This document shows positions 16,166 through 24,917 of a DNA stretch of 64,000 bases, in pieces (within the stretch, counting starts at the first letter, position 1; the number at the start of each line of letters is the position of its first letter). The notes under the pieces were generated by a model, which was given only the letters and a program-made list of their open reading frames with translations, was not told the origin of the DNA and made no database searches. The DNA is from B73-G16 sp964611295. GTDB lineage: Bacteria; Desulfobacterota; B13-G15. The stretch is taken from assembly GCA_964611295.1 (NCBI GenBank), contig CAZSWV010000003.1, positions 1-64,000 on the forward strand, given 5' to 3'. The translations under genes and the position numbers were made by a program.

Positions 16166-17968
16166 ATGGTGCGAGGTCGCAAAAAAATGCGAAAGTCCCC
16201 TTCAAGGGAGGCCTTGAGGAGACAGGGCTTAGGGTTCGAAAGGGAATGGCACGTAGATTGCTCCTTTTGGGCCAAAAGGCCAAGGAGGCGCAGGGTGGAG
16301 GTTCGCTTCAGGAAGGCGATAGGCCCGGAGGAGAAACCTGCCCTTGAATTCCTAGGTCCTCCTTTTACCAGACCTATGCCTGGGGTGGAGATCTTGAAAA
16401 AGGGGCGTGTCTTCCTCGAAGGAGGAAGGCCTTTGGCTTGTGATCTCCTCTGGGAGAGGGACCTTACTGTTACCTTGAGGGATGGGGTCAGGCTTTACCT
16501 TGACGTTTTCCGTCCTTTAGAGGTCGATGGTCCTGTACCGGCCATCGTCTCCTGGAGTCCTTACGGCAAGGGTGTACCCCAACCTCCACCTCCCGGGGTT
16601 CCAACCGAATGGGTTTCAGGGCTTCAGAAGTTCGAAGGGCCAGACCCCGCCTATTGGTGTCAGCACGGTTATGCGGTCGTAAACGTGGACACCCGGGGTG
16701 CCTTCAATTCTGAAGGGGACATCCACTTCTGGGGGCCAATAGACGCCCAAGACGGTTACGAGGTCATAGAATGGGTGGCTTCTCAGCCTTGGTGTAACGG
16801 TAGGGTGGCACTGTCAGGGAACTCCTGGCTTGCCATAGCCCAGTGGTTCATAGCTGCCCAAGCTCCTCCCCACCTAGCTGCCATAGCACCTTGGGAAGGC
16901 CTAACAGACCTTTACAGGCATGACGTCCTCCGCGGCGGCATCCCCAATACGGGCTTCAACGAGCTCATCATCCGTTCCTTGAGGGGCCATAACTTGGTAG
17001 AAGACATCCCGGCCATGGTGGAACAATACCCGCTTTTCAACGAGTACTGGCATCAGAAGGCCGCCCCCCTTGAAAAGGTGAAGGTCCCAGCATATGTAGT
17101 GGCAAGTTGGACAAATGACCTCCATACGCTGGGGACCTTGGAGGGCTTCAGGCGCATAGCTTCAGAGCACAAATGGCTTAGGGTCCACAATACGCATGAG
17201 TGGCACGATTACTACCACCCTGAAAACGTGGAAGACCTTCGGAGGTTCTTCGACTTCTTCTTGAAAGGGGTAAAAAACGGATGGGAGGAAACGCCAAAAG
17301 TGAGGCTCTCAATCCTTGACCCTGGGGGGGTAGACCGTACCGGCGTCGAGGAGAGCTCCTGGCCTGTGAGAGCAGACCGTGAAAGGTTTTACCTTGACGC
17401 GGGGACAAAGGGCCTTTCAAGGCGTTTACCCCCTTCAGAGGCCTTTTTGGAATACAAGGCGGACGACGGCCAAGGGAAGGCCGTTTTCGAGATGGCCTTC
17501 GAGGAAGACGTAGAGGTAATAGGTTACATAGAACTATGCCTTTACGTGGAGTCAAAAGGGGCTGACGACATGGATTTGTTTGTGCTGCTTGAAAAGTGCG
17601 ATGCCCAAGGCAATCCCCTTAGGCATAAGGCTGGCATCTTCCCTTACTTTGGCCCCCATGGGAGGTTGAGGGTATCACATAGGGAACTGGAAGAGGGCCC
17701 TTCAGTTGAGGGACTGCCGGTTCACGCCCATAGGCGAGAACTCCCGCTAAAGGAAGGCGAGATCGTCTCATGTAGGATACCCCTCTGGCCCACAGGCATG
17801 AAGTGGCGAAAAGGTGAGAGGCTCCGGTTGACTATCTGCGGTTACAACCCCGTCCCCTTCCACTTGCCCAACGTCCCGGGGCCTAAGCTGAGAAACAAGG
17901 GGATACACAGGGTTCACACAGGGGGCAAGTTCCCTTCCCACCTTTACTTGCCCCTTAGGAGGATTTGA
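16166..17968 (+). CDS. CocE/NonD-family alpha/beta hydrolase (X-Pro dipeptidyl-peptidase type)
   Basis: 600 residues. This family hydrolyses esters or amides (cocaine esterase, glutaryl-7-ACA acylase, X-Pro peptidases). The alpha/beta hydrolase part begins around residue 98 (LTVTLRDGVRLYLDVFRP); the probable nucleophile is Ser in LSGNSWLAIAQ, the Asp in ASWTNDLHTLG and the His in NTHEWHDYY. A C-terminal jelly-roll domain ends with RLRLTICGYNPV. The first ~60 residues are unusually basic and Arg-rich, and no RBS precedes ATG 16166; a later start (ATG 16187 or beyond) is possible. No signal peptide, so cytoplasmic. It is followed after 21 nt by the TRAP receptor gene. Confidence 0.8.
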   Translation: MVRGRKKMRKSPSREALRRQGLGFEREWHVDCSFWAKRPRRRRVEVRFRKAIGPEEKPALEFLGPPFTRPMPGVEILKKGRVFLEGGRPLACDLLWERDLTVTLRDGVRLYLDVFRPLEVDGPVPAIVSWSPYGKGVPQPPPPGVPTEWVSGLQKFEGPDPAYWCQHGYAVVNVDTRGAFNSEGDIHFWGPIDAQDGYEVIEWVASQPWCNGRVALSGNSWLAIAQWFIAAQAPPHLAAIAPWEGLTDLYRHDVLRGGIPNTGFNELIIRSLRGHNLVEDIPAMVEQYPLFNEYWHQKAAPLEKVKVPAYVVASWTNDLHTLGTLEGFRRIASEHKWLRVHNTHEWHDYYHPENVEDLRRFFDFFLKGVKNGWEETPKVRLSILDPGGVDRTGVEESSWPVRADRERFYLDAGTKGLSRRLPPSEAFLEYKADDGQGKAVFEMAFEEDVEVIGYIELCLYVESKGADDMDLFVLLEKCDAQGNPLRHKAGIFPYFGPHGRLRVSHRELEEGPSVEGLPVHAHRRELPLKEGEIVSCRIPLWPTGMKWRKGERLRLTICGYNPVPFHLPNVPGPKLRNKGIHRVHTGGKFPSHLYLPLRRI

Positions 17969-17989
17969 AAAAAGAAAAGGAGGTGTAAG

Positions 17990-19030
17990 ATGAAGAGGTT
18001 TTTGGCGATTTTGTTTTCCATGTCCTTAACCTGGTTGGCCTTCCCCATCAAGGGGGTTATGGCCCTGGAGAAGAAAGGGGAGGTCATCGAGCTTGTCTTC
18101 AGCAGTTCGAACCCGCCTGTTGCCCCCATTGTGCAATCTGCCCTTCACTGGTTTGAGGTAGTCAAGAAAGAGACCAAGGGTAAGGTCCAATTCAAGGTCG
18201 TCACAGGTGGTGCACTGCTTACAGAACAAGAGGTCTTCAGGGGGATACAAAGTGGGGTGGCAGACATAGCCACTTACATAGTGGACGAGCGCGATGGCTT
18301 TGTCCTCAATAGCGTTATAACCCTTCCCTTCTTGAAGTGGCCTTCGAGGGAAAAGGCCAATGAGATCTACGAGACGCTGATCCAAAGGATCCCAGAGGTA
18401 AAGGCCGAATGGAGGGGGGTGTTGCCCTTTGCCCTCTCCATGATGCCACCAAACCATATCCATATGAGGAAAAAACAGGTAAGGACCCCCGCGGACCTCA
18501 AGGGGCAAAAGATCGCTGTGACCGGTAAATATGCCTCCCTCCTTAAGGCCTTAGGGGCAATCCCGGTGGAGGTCCCCATTCAGGATTGGTATTACGCCCT
18601 TGAGCGGGGGGTTGTGGACGGTTGCCTCAACCATTTTGCGGTCCTCAAGGTTTTCCAGCTCCTTGACCTGGTGAACACGCACACCCTCTTCGGTCCCGGC
18701 GGAGTGAACATGGGGGCCTTGGGGATAATCATGAACGAAAAGGCCTGGGAAAGCCTCCCCAAGGACGTACAAGAGGTCTTCGTGCAGACCCAAAGGGAAT
18801 ACACTCGTAAGCTTTACGAGATAGAGGAAACCCAATACCTCCAGGCTGCCATAGAGCACTGCAAGACACGTGGGCACACTTTCGTTGAGCTTTCGCCTGC
18901 TGAGATCACCGCATGGCAGAAGCTGGTGCAGAAGCCCATCGTCGAACAATGGATAAAGGACTGTGAGAAAAAGGGGCTGCCTGGCAAGAAGGTCTACGAG
19001 GAAATGATCCGTATGATAGAAGGCAAGTAA
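17990..19030 (+). CDS. TRAP transporter solute receptor, DctP family
   Basis: 346 residues. Signal peptide (KRFLAILFSMSLTWLAFPIKGVMA) then a DctP-type periplasmic receptor: RVVTGGALL-like start, GIQSGVADIA, KGQKIAVTGKYASLLKALGA, and the family segment GVVDGCLNHFAVL. These bind carboxylates and deliver them to DctQM permeases. No dctQ or dctM is present anywhere in this window, so the permease must be elsewhere or the receptor serves another purpose. Strong RBS AAAAGGAGGTG precedes the ATG. Confidence 0.85.
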   Translation: MKRFLAILFSMSLTWLAFPIKGVMALEKKGEVIELVFSSSNPPVAPIVQSALHWFEVVKKETKGKVQFKVVTGGALLTEQEVFRGIQSGVADIATYIVDERDGFVLNSVITLPFLKWPSREKANEIYETLIQRIPEVKAEWRGVLPFALSMMPPNHIHMRKKQVRTPADLKGQKIAVTGKYASLLKALGAIPVEVPIQDWYYALERGVVDGCLNHFAVLKVFQLLDLVNTHTLFGPGGVNMGALGIIMNEKAWESLPKDVQEVFVQTQREYTRKLYEIEETQYLQAAIEHCKTRGHTFVELSPAEITAWQKLVQKPIVEQWIKDCEKKGLPGKKVYEEMIRMIEGK

Positions 19031-19052
19031 AACCTCACGGAGGAGGTCATAG

Positions 19053-19961
19053 ATGGACAGGATCATAGGCCTTTCCTGCGGAAGGATCGGTGGGAACTGT
19101 GAGATCCTTCTAAAAGAGGCCCTCATGGGGGCAGAGGAACTCGGAGTGAAAGGAGAAATCATAAGGGCCATGGAGCTTAGGGTTAAACCATGTAAGGGGT
19201 GCGAGACATGCACCCTCCTTATGGCCCAGGGGAAGGAACCCAAGTGTGCCATAACCGATGATGATGTGCCCTGGATTCTAGAAAAGGTACTTATGACAGA
19301 TGCGGCCTTTATCTTGGCGGTCCCCGTCTACCACCTTCGGGCCAATGGTTACTTCGAGTGCATCCACGAAAGGATGTTGCCCTTTGTCTTCGGGCATCCT
19401 GAGATATTGGAAAAGAGGAAAGTAGCAGGTCTAATAGCTGTAGGAGGTGGAGAGCCAGAATGGACACCTCTTGGGGTGACTTCTGCCAACATCTTCATAC
19501 AGCACTGTTGGAAACTGGTAGACCAAATGCAGGTGAACTTCTGCGGCCGTCCTGGGTCAGTGCTCTTGCACCCCCATTACCTCGAAAGGGCAAGGGAGCT
19601 CGGAAGGAACGTGGCCAGGGCAATGAGGCTTCCCATAGAGGAGGTAAAGTACATGGGGGAGGAAACTGAAGTCTCATGCCCTGTCTGCCACGGAAACGTC
19701 TTCAAGGTCCCTAGTGCGCATCCGGAGATATTCTGTCCCATATGTTGGACAAGGGGGCAAGTCTCCTTGGAGGAGGGTAAGCTCTCGGTCCACTGGGATG
19801 AGGAAACCGTACAAAACCCGCGGTTTTCCCCTAAGGGGGTAGCGACGCACGTCGAACTGATAAAGGACTTACAAAGACAGTATTACAGCAACCTTGAAAG
19901 GGTCAAAGCGGAAAAGGCCAAGTACGAAACCTGGGGCAAAGTCCTAAAACCGGAGGCTTGA
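19053..19961 (+). CDS. iron-sulfur flavoprotein (NADPH-dependent FMN reductase family) with C-terminal zinc-ribbon
   Basis: 302 residues. N-terminal flavodoxin-like fold with an Isf-type cluster motif: CKGCETC followed by Cys 11 residues later (compact cysteine motif of archaeal/anaerobe iron-sulfur flavoproteins that bind [4Fe-4S] and FMN). VPVYHLRANGYFECIHERML is part of the FMN-binding loop region. The C-terminal third adds CPVC and CPIC pairs, a probable zinc ribbon or rubredoxin-like site not usual in Isf. The gene begins a series of four overlapping redox genes and probably moves single electrons between ferredoxin and the next flavoprotein. Partner and substrate inferred only. Confidence 0.75.
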   Translation: MDRIIGLSCGRIGGNCEILLKEALMGAEELGVKGEIIRAMELRVKPCKGCETCTLLMAQGKEPKCAITDDDVPWILEKVLMTDAAFILAVPVYHLRANGYFECIHERMLPFVFGHPEILEKRKVAGLIAVGGGEPEWTPLGVTSANIFIQHCWKLVDQMQVNFCGRPGSVLLHPHYLERARELGRNVARAMRLPIEEVKYMGEETEVSCPVCHGNVFKVPSAHPEIFCPICWTRGQVSLEEGKLSVHWDEETVQNPRFSPKGVATHVELIKDLQRQYYSNLERVKAEKAKYETWGKVLKPEA

Positions 19962-22021
19962 GTTTGGAGGACTTGGTAAGGGTTACCGTAGACGACCAGG
20001 TCTTTGAGGTACCGAGGGGCAGCTTGCTCATAGAGGTGGCCCTCCAGAACGGTATTTACATCCCCCACCTCTGTCACCATCCTGACCTACCGCCCCTTGG
20101 GGAATGCGGCCTTTGTCTAATCGAAGTACAAGGCCTGGACAAGCCCGTGGAGGCCTGTACCTTTGAGGTGCAAGAAGAGGTCAACGTGAAAACCGATTCC
20201 CCGCTCTTAAGGGAGTTGCGACGGGAAAACCTGAAGAAGATTTTGCGAGGGCATCCGCCGGACTGTACTTCTTGTCCCAAGTACATGAGGTGCGAACTTC
20301 AGTCGTTAAAACAGTACTTGGGGGTTGGGGATCTTCCCATGGAGGGCGTCAAAGCCCTTCCTTTGGATGAAACCAACCCCCTCTTTGTCCTCGATCCCTC
20401 TAGGTGTGTCCTTTGCAAAAGGTGTATACGGGCCTGTAAGGACCTAAGGGGAATAGGGATCCTAGAGGTTAAGGAAAAGGACGGCTGGTCTTTTGTCGGG
20501 ACACGTTCAGGTAAGCCCCTAGGGGAAGAAGGGTGTATGTTTTGCGGCAGCTGCGTTGAAGTCTGCCCTACAGGTGCCTTTAGGGACAAAGAAGGTTTGT
20601 TGAAGGGGAAGGGCAAAAGGGCAGCCCTTTTGCCCTGTGCCACGACCTGTCCTTTGGAAATAGACATACCCTCTTTTCTCAGGGCCGTAAAAAAGGGCGA
20701 AGGCCTCCTGGCTCGTTCCCTCTTGGAAAGGCGAACTCCCATGCCTTTGACCTTGACTTACGTATGCCAAGCGCCATGCGAGGAAGTATGCCGAAGGGGC
20801 CTTGTGAACGCCCCTATGGCTATAAGGGAACTTAAGAGGTTTGTGTTGGAGGAATTATCCCCTTTTGGTCTCAGAAGGGGTAAGCCTACTTCTGAAGGGA
20901 CGGGGAAAATAGCCGTAATAGGATCAGGACCCGCAGGTCTGGTAGCAGCCTATTATTTGAGGCAAATGGGCCATCAGGTGACAGTCTTTGAAGCCATGCC
21001 CGAACCTGGGGGGATGTTGAGGTATGGGATACCTAGGTACAGGCTCCCTGAAGAGGTCCTACAGAAGGAACTACAGGAGCTTTTGGCCTGTGGAGTGGTG
21101 CTCAAGACCTCAAGCCCCATTGAGGACCTCGATCCCCTCCTTGGGGAGTACAATGCGGTAATAGTGGCCATTGGGGCCCAAAAAGGGGTCTCTCCCTTCC
21201 AAGACATGGGAAGCCGTTCCGGGATTTACACAGGTGTTGACTTTATGAAGATGGTCAACCAGGGCCTTGTCCCTGAGATCGGAAAAAGGGTCGCTGTCAT
21301 AGGGGGAGGTGCGGTTGCCCTGGATTGCGCCAGAAGCGCCATAAGGCTTGGGGCCTCTGAGGTCTGGGTGATATGTCTCGAACGGAAAGACCAGATGCCA
21401 GCTGGCAGGAGGGAAATCGAGGAAGCCGAGGGCGAAGGGGTAAGGTTTATCGACTCTGCCCATGTGACGGAACTAAAGGAAGGACCAAGGGGTAAAAGCC
21501 TCCGCTATGGAAGGGTCAAAGCCTTTGAGTTGGACCGAAAAGGCGGGCTGAATGTGGAACTTGAAGAGGGGGTCTTTGGAGAACTTTCTTTAGACACGGT
21601 GATATATGCAGTGGGGCAGAGGCCTTCTGTCCCTGAAGGGTTTGGATTAAAGCTGACCAGAGACGCTACCCTCTGGGTCGACCCTTTCACCTTGATGACC
21701 TCGCGCAGAGGGGTCTTTGCCGCAGGGGACGTCCTAACTGGTACCAGGACGGTAGCCGAGGCCATGGCCTCCGGAAGAAGGGCAGCAGACGCAGTGGATA
21801 GGTTCCTAGGTGGGCAAGGCTTAGAAGATGAGCCCCCAAGGGAGGTAGAAGTCCGCATTGAGCCCCTGGCCGGTTTCTATAAGCTCGAGCGCTTGAAGGG
21901 GAAGGCCCGTTCTGCAAAAGAGGCCGCCTGCGAAGCCATGAGGTGCTTACAGTGCGATCTGCGTCTCCGCATAAGGCCACCAAGGTTTTGGGCCGATTTC
22001 GCCCAAGGAGGACTCAAATGA
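19958..22021 (+). CDS. NuoG-like [2Fe-2S]/[4Fe-4S] domain fused to GltD/NfnB-type NAD(P)H oxidoreductase
   Basis: 687 residues from TTG 19958; TTG 19964 is the more likely start because GGAGG ends 7 nt before it. Domains: [2Fe-2S] ferredoxin (C39, C50, C53, C67); a His-Cys3 cluster motif (H99, C103, C106, C112); two [4Fe-4S] motifs (C150/153/156/160 and C193/196/199/203); then a glutamate-synthase-small-subunit-like part with CATTC near 230, FAD site GSGPAG near 320, NAD(P) site GGGAVA near 440, and the AAGDV motif near 580. This combination (as in FdhB/NfnB/hydrogenase-type diaphorases) couples NAD(P)H to ferredoxin or to a partner enzyme. Its stop is coupled to the next gene by ATGA. Electron flow direction cannot be read from sequence. 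Confidence 0.82.
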   Translation: MSLEDLVRVTVDDQVFEVPRGSLLIEVALQNGIYIPHLCHHPDLPPLGECGLCLIEVQGLDKPVEACTFEVQEEVNVKTDSPLLRELRRENLKKILRGHPPDCTSCPKYMRCELQSLKQYLGVGDLPMEGVKALPLDETNPLFVLDPSRCVLCKRCIRACKDLRGIGILEVKEKDGWSFVGTRSGKPLGEEGCMFCGSCVEVCPTGAFRDKEGLLKGKGKRAALLPCATTCPLEIDIPSFLRAVKKGEGLLARSLLERRTPMPLTLTYVCQAPCEEVCRRGLVNAPMAIRELKRFVLEELSPFGLRRGKPTSEGTGKIAVIGSGPAGLVAAYYLRQMGHQVTVFEAMPEPGGMLRYGIPRYRLPEEVLQKELQELLACGVVLKTSSPIEDLDPLLGEYNAVIVAIGAQKGVSPFQDMGSRSGIYTGVDFMKMVNQGLVPEIGKRVAVIGGGAVALDCARSAIRLGASEVWVICLERKDQMPAGRREIEEAEGEGVRFIDSAHVTELKEGPRGKSLRYGRVKAFELDRKGGLNVELEEGVFGELSLDTVIYAVGQRPSVPEGFGLKLTRDATLWVDPFTLMTSRRGVFAAGDVLTGTRTVAEAMASGRRAADAVDRFLGGQGLEDEPPREVEVRIEPLAGFYKLERLKGKARSAKEAACEAMRCLQCDLRLRIRPPRFWADFAQGGLK

Positions 22022-22974
22022 AGGTCTGTGTCATATATTTCTCCCAAACGGGGAACACCAAGAAGATAGCAGAATCCATAGTGGAAGGCATAAGGGATAC
22101 AGGGGCCGAATGTGACCTCTTATCCATAAAGGAGGCTTCTGGAACCTCCCTTGATGGGTACCAATTGGTTGGGATTGGGAGCCCGGTTTGGTGTGGAGCA
22201 GAGCCCCCAAACGTAAGGGAGTTCATCCTGAGACTTCCAGGGCAAAGGGGACGACACGCCTTTTGTTTTTGCACCCACGGGGTCATGCCCGAGCATTACT
22301 TCCCCGTGGTCACAAGGAGGCTAAAGGGCAAGGGCTTTACGGTAATAGGCTTCAAGGGATGGTTCGGCAGCGTCCATTTCCAAATAGCGCCTTCGCCGTA
22401 TTATACAGAAGGGCACCCAGACGAATTGGACCTAAGGGAAGCGCGGGAGTTCGGAAGGGAAATGGTCTACAAAAGCCGAAGGATAGCCAATGGCCATTCC
22501 GATTTAATACCACCCTTGCCCCCTTACCTATACACACCGCAACTTTGGGTATTAGCCGAGTTTTACAGGTATGGCCATAACCCCCATGGGCGTATAAGTT
22601 ATGATCCAGAGAAGTGTAGGTATCCCCAGTGCAGGCTGTGCATGGAGAACTGCCCCATGGGTTATATTGACTTCTCTCAACAACCACGGAGGTTTGGCTC
22701 AAAGGGTACCGAATGCGATATGTGGCTTGGTTGCACCTTCTGCGAGATGATATGTCCAACGGGGGCCATTTACTGTGACTGGGAGGCCTTTCTTGAAGAG
22801 AGCAAGGAACTGCTTTCCGTCTTTGACTTCAATCCTCTCGAAGAGGCAGCAAGAAAGCTGGTCGAGGAAGGCCGTTTAAGGCTTTTGGTGAAATGGGAGG
22901 ATGTAAGGTGGGATAGGCTTTATTTTATGGTCCACGACAAAAGGCCACGGTTCAAAATAGGAGGGACGAGATGA
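22018..22974 (+). CDS. EFR1-family flavodoxin-ferredoxin fusion protein
   Basis: 318 residues starting at the ATG overlapping the upstream stop. The N-terminal flavodoxin domain (CVIYFSQTGNTKKIAESI) is followed by two [4Fe-4S] motifs, CRYPQCRLCMENCPMG and CDMWLGCTFCEMICPTG (the first with an atypical C-x4-C-x2-C-x3-C). EFR1 proteins are small electron carriers in strict anaerobes. It lies between the diaphorase and the FAD dehydrogenase and overlaps both, so it is a plausible electron relay between them. Confidence 0.8.
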   Translation: MKVCVIYFSQTGNTKKIAESIVEGIRDTGAECDLLSIKEASGTSLDGYQLVGIGSPVWCGAEPPNVREFILRLPGQRGRHAFCFCTHGVMPEHYFPVVTRRLKGKGFTVIGFKGWFGSVHFQIAPSPYYTEGHPDELDLREAREFGREMVYKSRRIANGHSDLIPPLPPYLYTPQLWVLAEFYRYGHNPHGRISYDPEKCRYPQCRLCMENCPMGYIDFSQQPRRFGSKGTECDMWLGCTFCEMICPTGAIYCDWEAFLEESKELLSVFDFNPLEEAARKLVEEGRLRLLVKWEDVRWDRLYFMVHDKRPRFKIGGTR

Positions 22975-24422
22975 GACACCTTGAGACAGAGATCGCAGTT
23001 ATAGGGGCAGGACCTGCGGGTCTGGCAGCAGCCATATCGGCTGCTGAGCGAGGCAGCCAAGTAGTGGTACTTGAAAAAGGGGCCACTACAGGCGGAACGG
23101 CAAACATGGGAATGGGCCTTTTCGCTGTAGAAAGTAGGATACAAAAGGAAAAGCAGATAGCCTTGACTAAGGAAGAAGCCTTTCGGCTTTTCATGGATTA
23201 CACCCATTGGCGAACCGATGCGAAGCTCGTGAAGTCTTATATCGACAAGTCCCCTGAGACCATATCCTGGCTTGAGGCAATGGGGGTGGAGTTTTACGAT
23301 GTAGCGGCCTATTTCCCTGGGGCCCACTTCACTTGGCACATAGTGAAGCCTGAAGGCGGAGGGAGACCCGGCCCCGGTTGTGCTGCCACCATGACTAAGC
23401 TCATGACCAAACGGGCACAAGCCTTGGGGGTCACGTTCTTCTTGCAGTGCCCAGCTAAAAAGCTCTTAGGATCTGAAGAGGGGATAGAGGGGGTCCTTGC
23501 TGAAGATAGGGCTGGCGAGGAACTTTATGTCAAAGCGAAAGCCGTAGTCATCGCCACAGGAGGATTCGGCGACAACCCCGAATGGATAAAGCGCTTCACC
23601 GGTTTCCAGTGGGGGGTCGACCTCTTCTCCTTTAGGATACCAGGGCTTAACGGAGATGGGATAAGGATGGCATGGGATGTTGGCGCCGCGCGTTCGGAAA
23701 TGAACTTGGAGCTGATATACGGCACTCCTGGGCTAGATGAGTTCCCTACCCTAAGAGAGGTCTTCCGCCAACCCTTTGTCCTCATGCTGAACCTTCTCGG
23801 GGAACGTTTCATAAACGAGGAGATACTCCCCAACACCACCTTTACAGGCAATGCCGTAGCAAGGCAAAAGGAACGCTGTGCCTTCGCCGTACTGGATGAC
23901 CACATATTGGAACGTTTGAAGAAAGGCCTTGAGGTCTTTTCCATGGTCTTTCCCGTGAAAGATGCCGCCTCTTTTGAGGATGAGTTTAAATCCGCCGTAT
24001 CCAAGGGCGTAAAAGACCTCTTCATGGCCAATAACCTCCAGGAACTAGCAAGCCTCACCGGAATGGATGTAAAAGGGCTCCTTAGGACCTTTGAGGCTTA
24101 CAATGCCTTTTGCGAGAGGGGAGTGGACAAAGAGCTTGGTAAAAGCCCTAAATACCTCTTCCCCCTTAAGGGACCGAGGTTCTTTGCAGCGAAGGTCTAT
24201 CCGAGTGCATACGGCACATTAGGGGGGATAAAGATCAACCACCGGTGTGAGGTCCTCAACGAACAGTGGGGATCCATCCCTGGGCTTTACGCTGCTGGCA
24301 CCGATGCCTGTTCCATCTATGGGGATAGCTACATGTTCTTATTGCCCGGCAACACCATGGGCTTTGCCGTCAACAGCGGACGAATTGCTGGCGAAAATGC
24401 CTCTTTTTACGTAAAGGGTTAA
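22971..24422 (+). CDS. fumarate-reductase/ketosteroid-dehydrogenase-like FAD flavoprotein
   Basis: 483 residues. FAD site AVIGAGPAGLAAA (GAGPAG 12-17) followed by VVVLEKG, a TGGTANMGMG loop, a mobile capping domain in the middle, and a C-terminal FAD segment (GLYAAGTDACSIYGDSY, GNTMGFAVNSGRIAGEN). This is the soluble flavoprotein family covering fumarate, urocanate and related 2-enoate reductases. No signal peptide and no heme or FMN-anchoring domain, so it needs a separate electron donor; the three upstream redox genes are the obvious candidates. Possible reaction: reduction (or dehydrogenation) of an alpha,beta-unsaturated acid. Convergent with the ferredoxin gene 6 nt away. Confidence 0.8.
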   Translation: MRHLETEIAVIGAGPAGLAAAISAAERGSQVVVLEKGATTGGTANMGMGLFAVESRIQKEKQIALTKEEAFRLFMDYTHWRTDAKLVKSYIDKSPETISWLEAMGVEFYDVAAYFPGAHFTWHIVKPEGGGRPGPGCAATMTKLMTKRAQALGVTFFLQCPAKKLLGSEEGIEGVLAEDRAGEELYVKAKAVVIATGGFGDNPEWIKRFTGFQWGVDLFSFRIPGLNGDGIRMAWDVGAARSEMNLELIYGTPGLDEFPTLREVFRQPFVLMLNLLGERFINEEILPNTTFTGNAVARQKERCAFAVLDDHILERLKKGLEVFSMVFPVKDAASFEDEFKSAVSKGVKDLFMANNLQELASLTGMDVKGLLRTFEAYNAFCERGVDKELGKSPKYLFPLKGPRFFAAKVYPSAYGTLGGIKINHRCEVLNEQWGSIPGLYAAGTDACSIYGDSYMFLLPGNTMGFAVNSGRIAGENASFYVKG

Positions 24423-24428
24423 GGCCCT

Positions 24429-24917
24429 CTATCCTACCCAGGGGATCTCCAAGACTTGAAGGCACCGGGAAGGGCAGACTGCAACGCATATGGGCTCTTT
24501 CCCATCGCGGACCCTATGGAGGCATAGGTCACACATGGCCACTGTCCCGTCTGGCAAGAACTCGGGGGCCCCTATGGGACAAGCCTCTTTACATAGACCG
24601 CACCCTGTACAGATATCCCTGTCCACTTCAAGGACGCCTTCTTGGGTTTGGAATATGGCCCCAAGCGGACATGCCTCCTTACAAAGAGGGTGCGTACATT
24701 GCCTACACACCACAACTCTAAAGGACTGCCCCACCTTTCCATCTACAATAAAGGGGCCTCCTTCAAATACCCTTATGAAGGACGGTCCCTTGGGTTCGGC
24801 CTGGGGAGGGGAAGTGGGATAAGGGGGGAATTGGTGTTCCATCTTGCAGGCAACTGTACACGCGCGACATCCTATACATTTCCTTGGATCTACCTGGAGC
24901 TTAAGCCTCATCCTCAA
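24429..24917 (-). CDS. four-cluster ferredoxin subunit (DmsB/HybA type)
   Basis: 162 residues with 16 cysteines arranged as four [4Fe-4S] motifs: CIGCRACTVAC, CRQCTHPLCKEAC, CTGCGLCKEAC and CDLC with ICVAVC. This is the pattern of electron-transfer subunits of DMSO-reductase-family enzymes. No Tat signal, so it works in the cytoplasm. The gene overlaps the catalytic subunit gene by 17 nt. No membrane anchor subunit is present next to it. Confidence 0.9.
   Translation of the reverse strand: MRMRLKLQVDPRKCIGCRACTVACKMEHQFPPYPTSPPQAEPKGPSFIRVFEGGPFIVDGKVGQSFRVVVCRQCTHPLCKEACPLGAIFQTQEGVLEVDRDICTGCGLCKEACPIGAPEFLPDGTVAMCDLCLHRVRDGKEPICVAVCPSRCLQVLEIPWVG

Noticed and set aside
18551..19252. 233-codon minus-strand frame spanning the TRAP receptor/flavoprotein junction
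   Set aside because: Opposes two clear genes and crosses their boundary; composition is that of a shadow frame.
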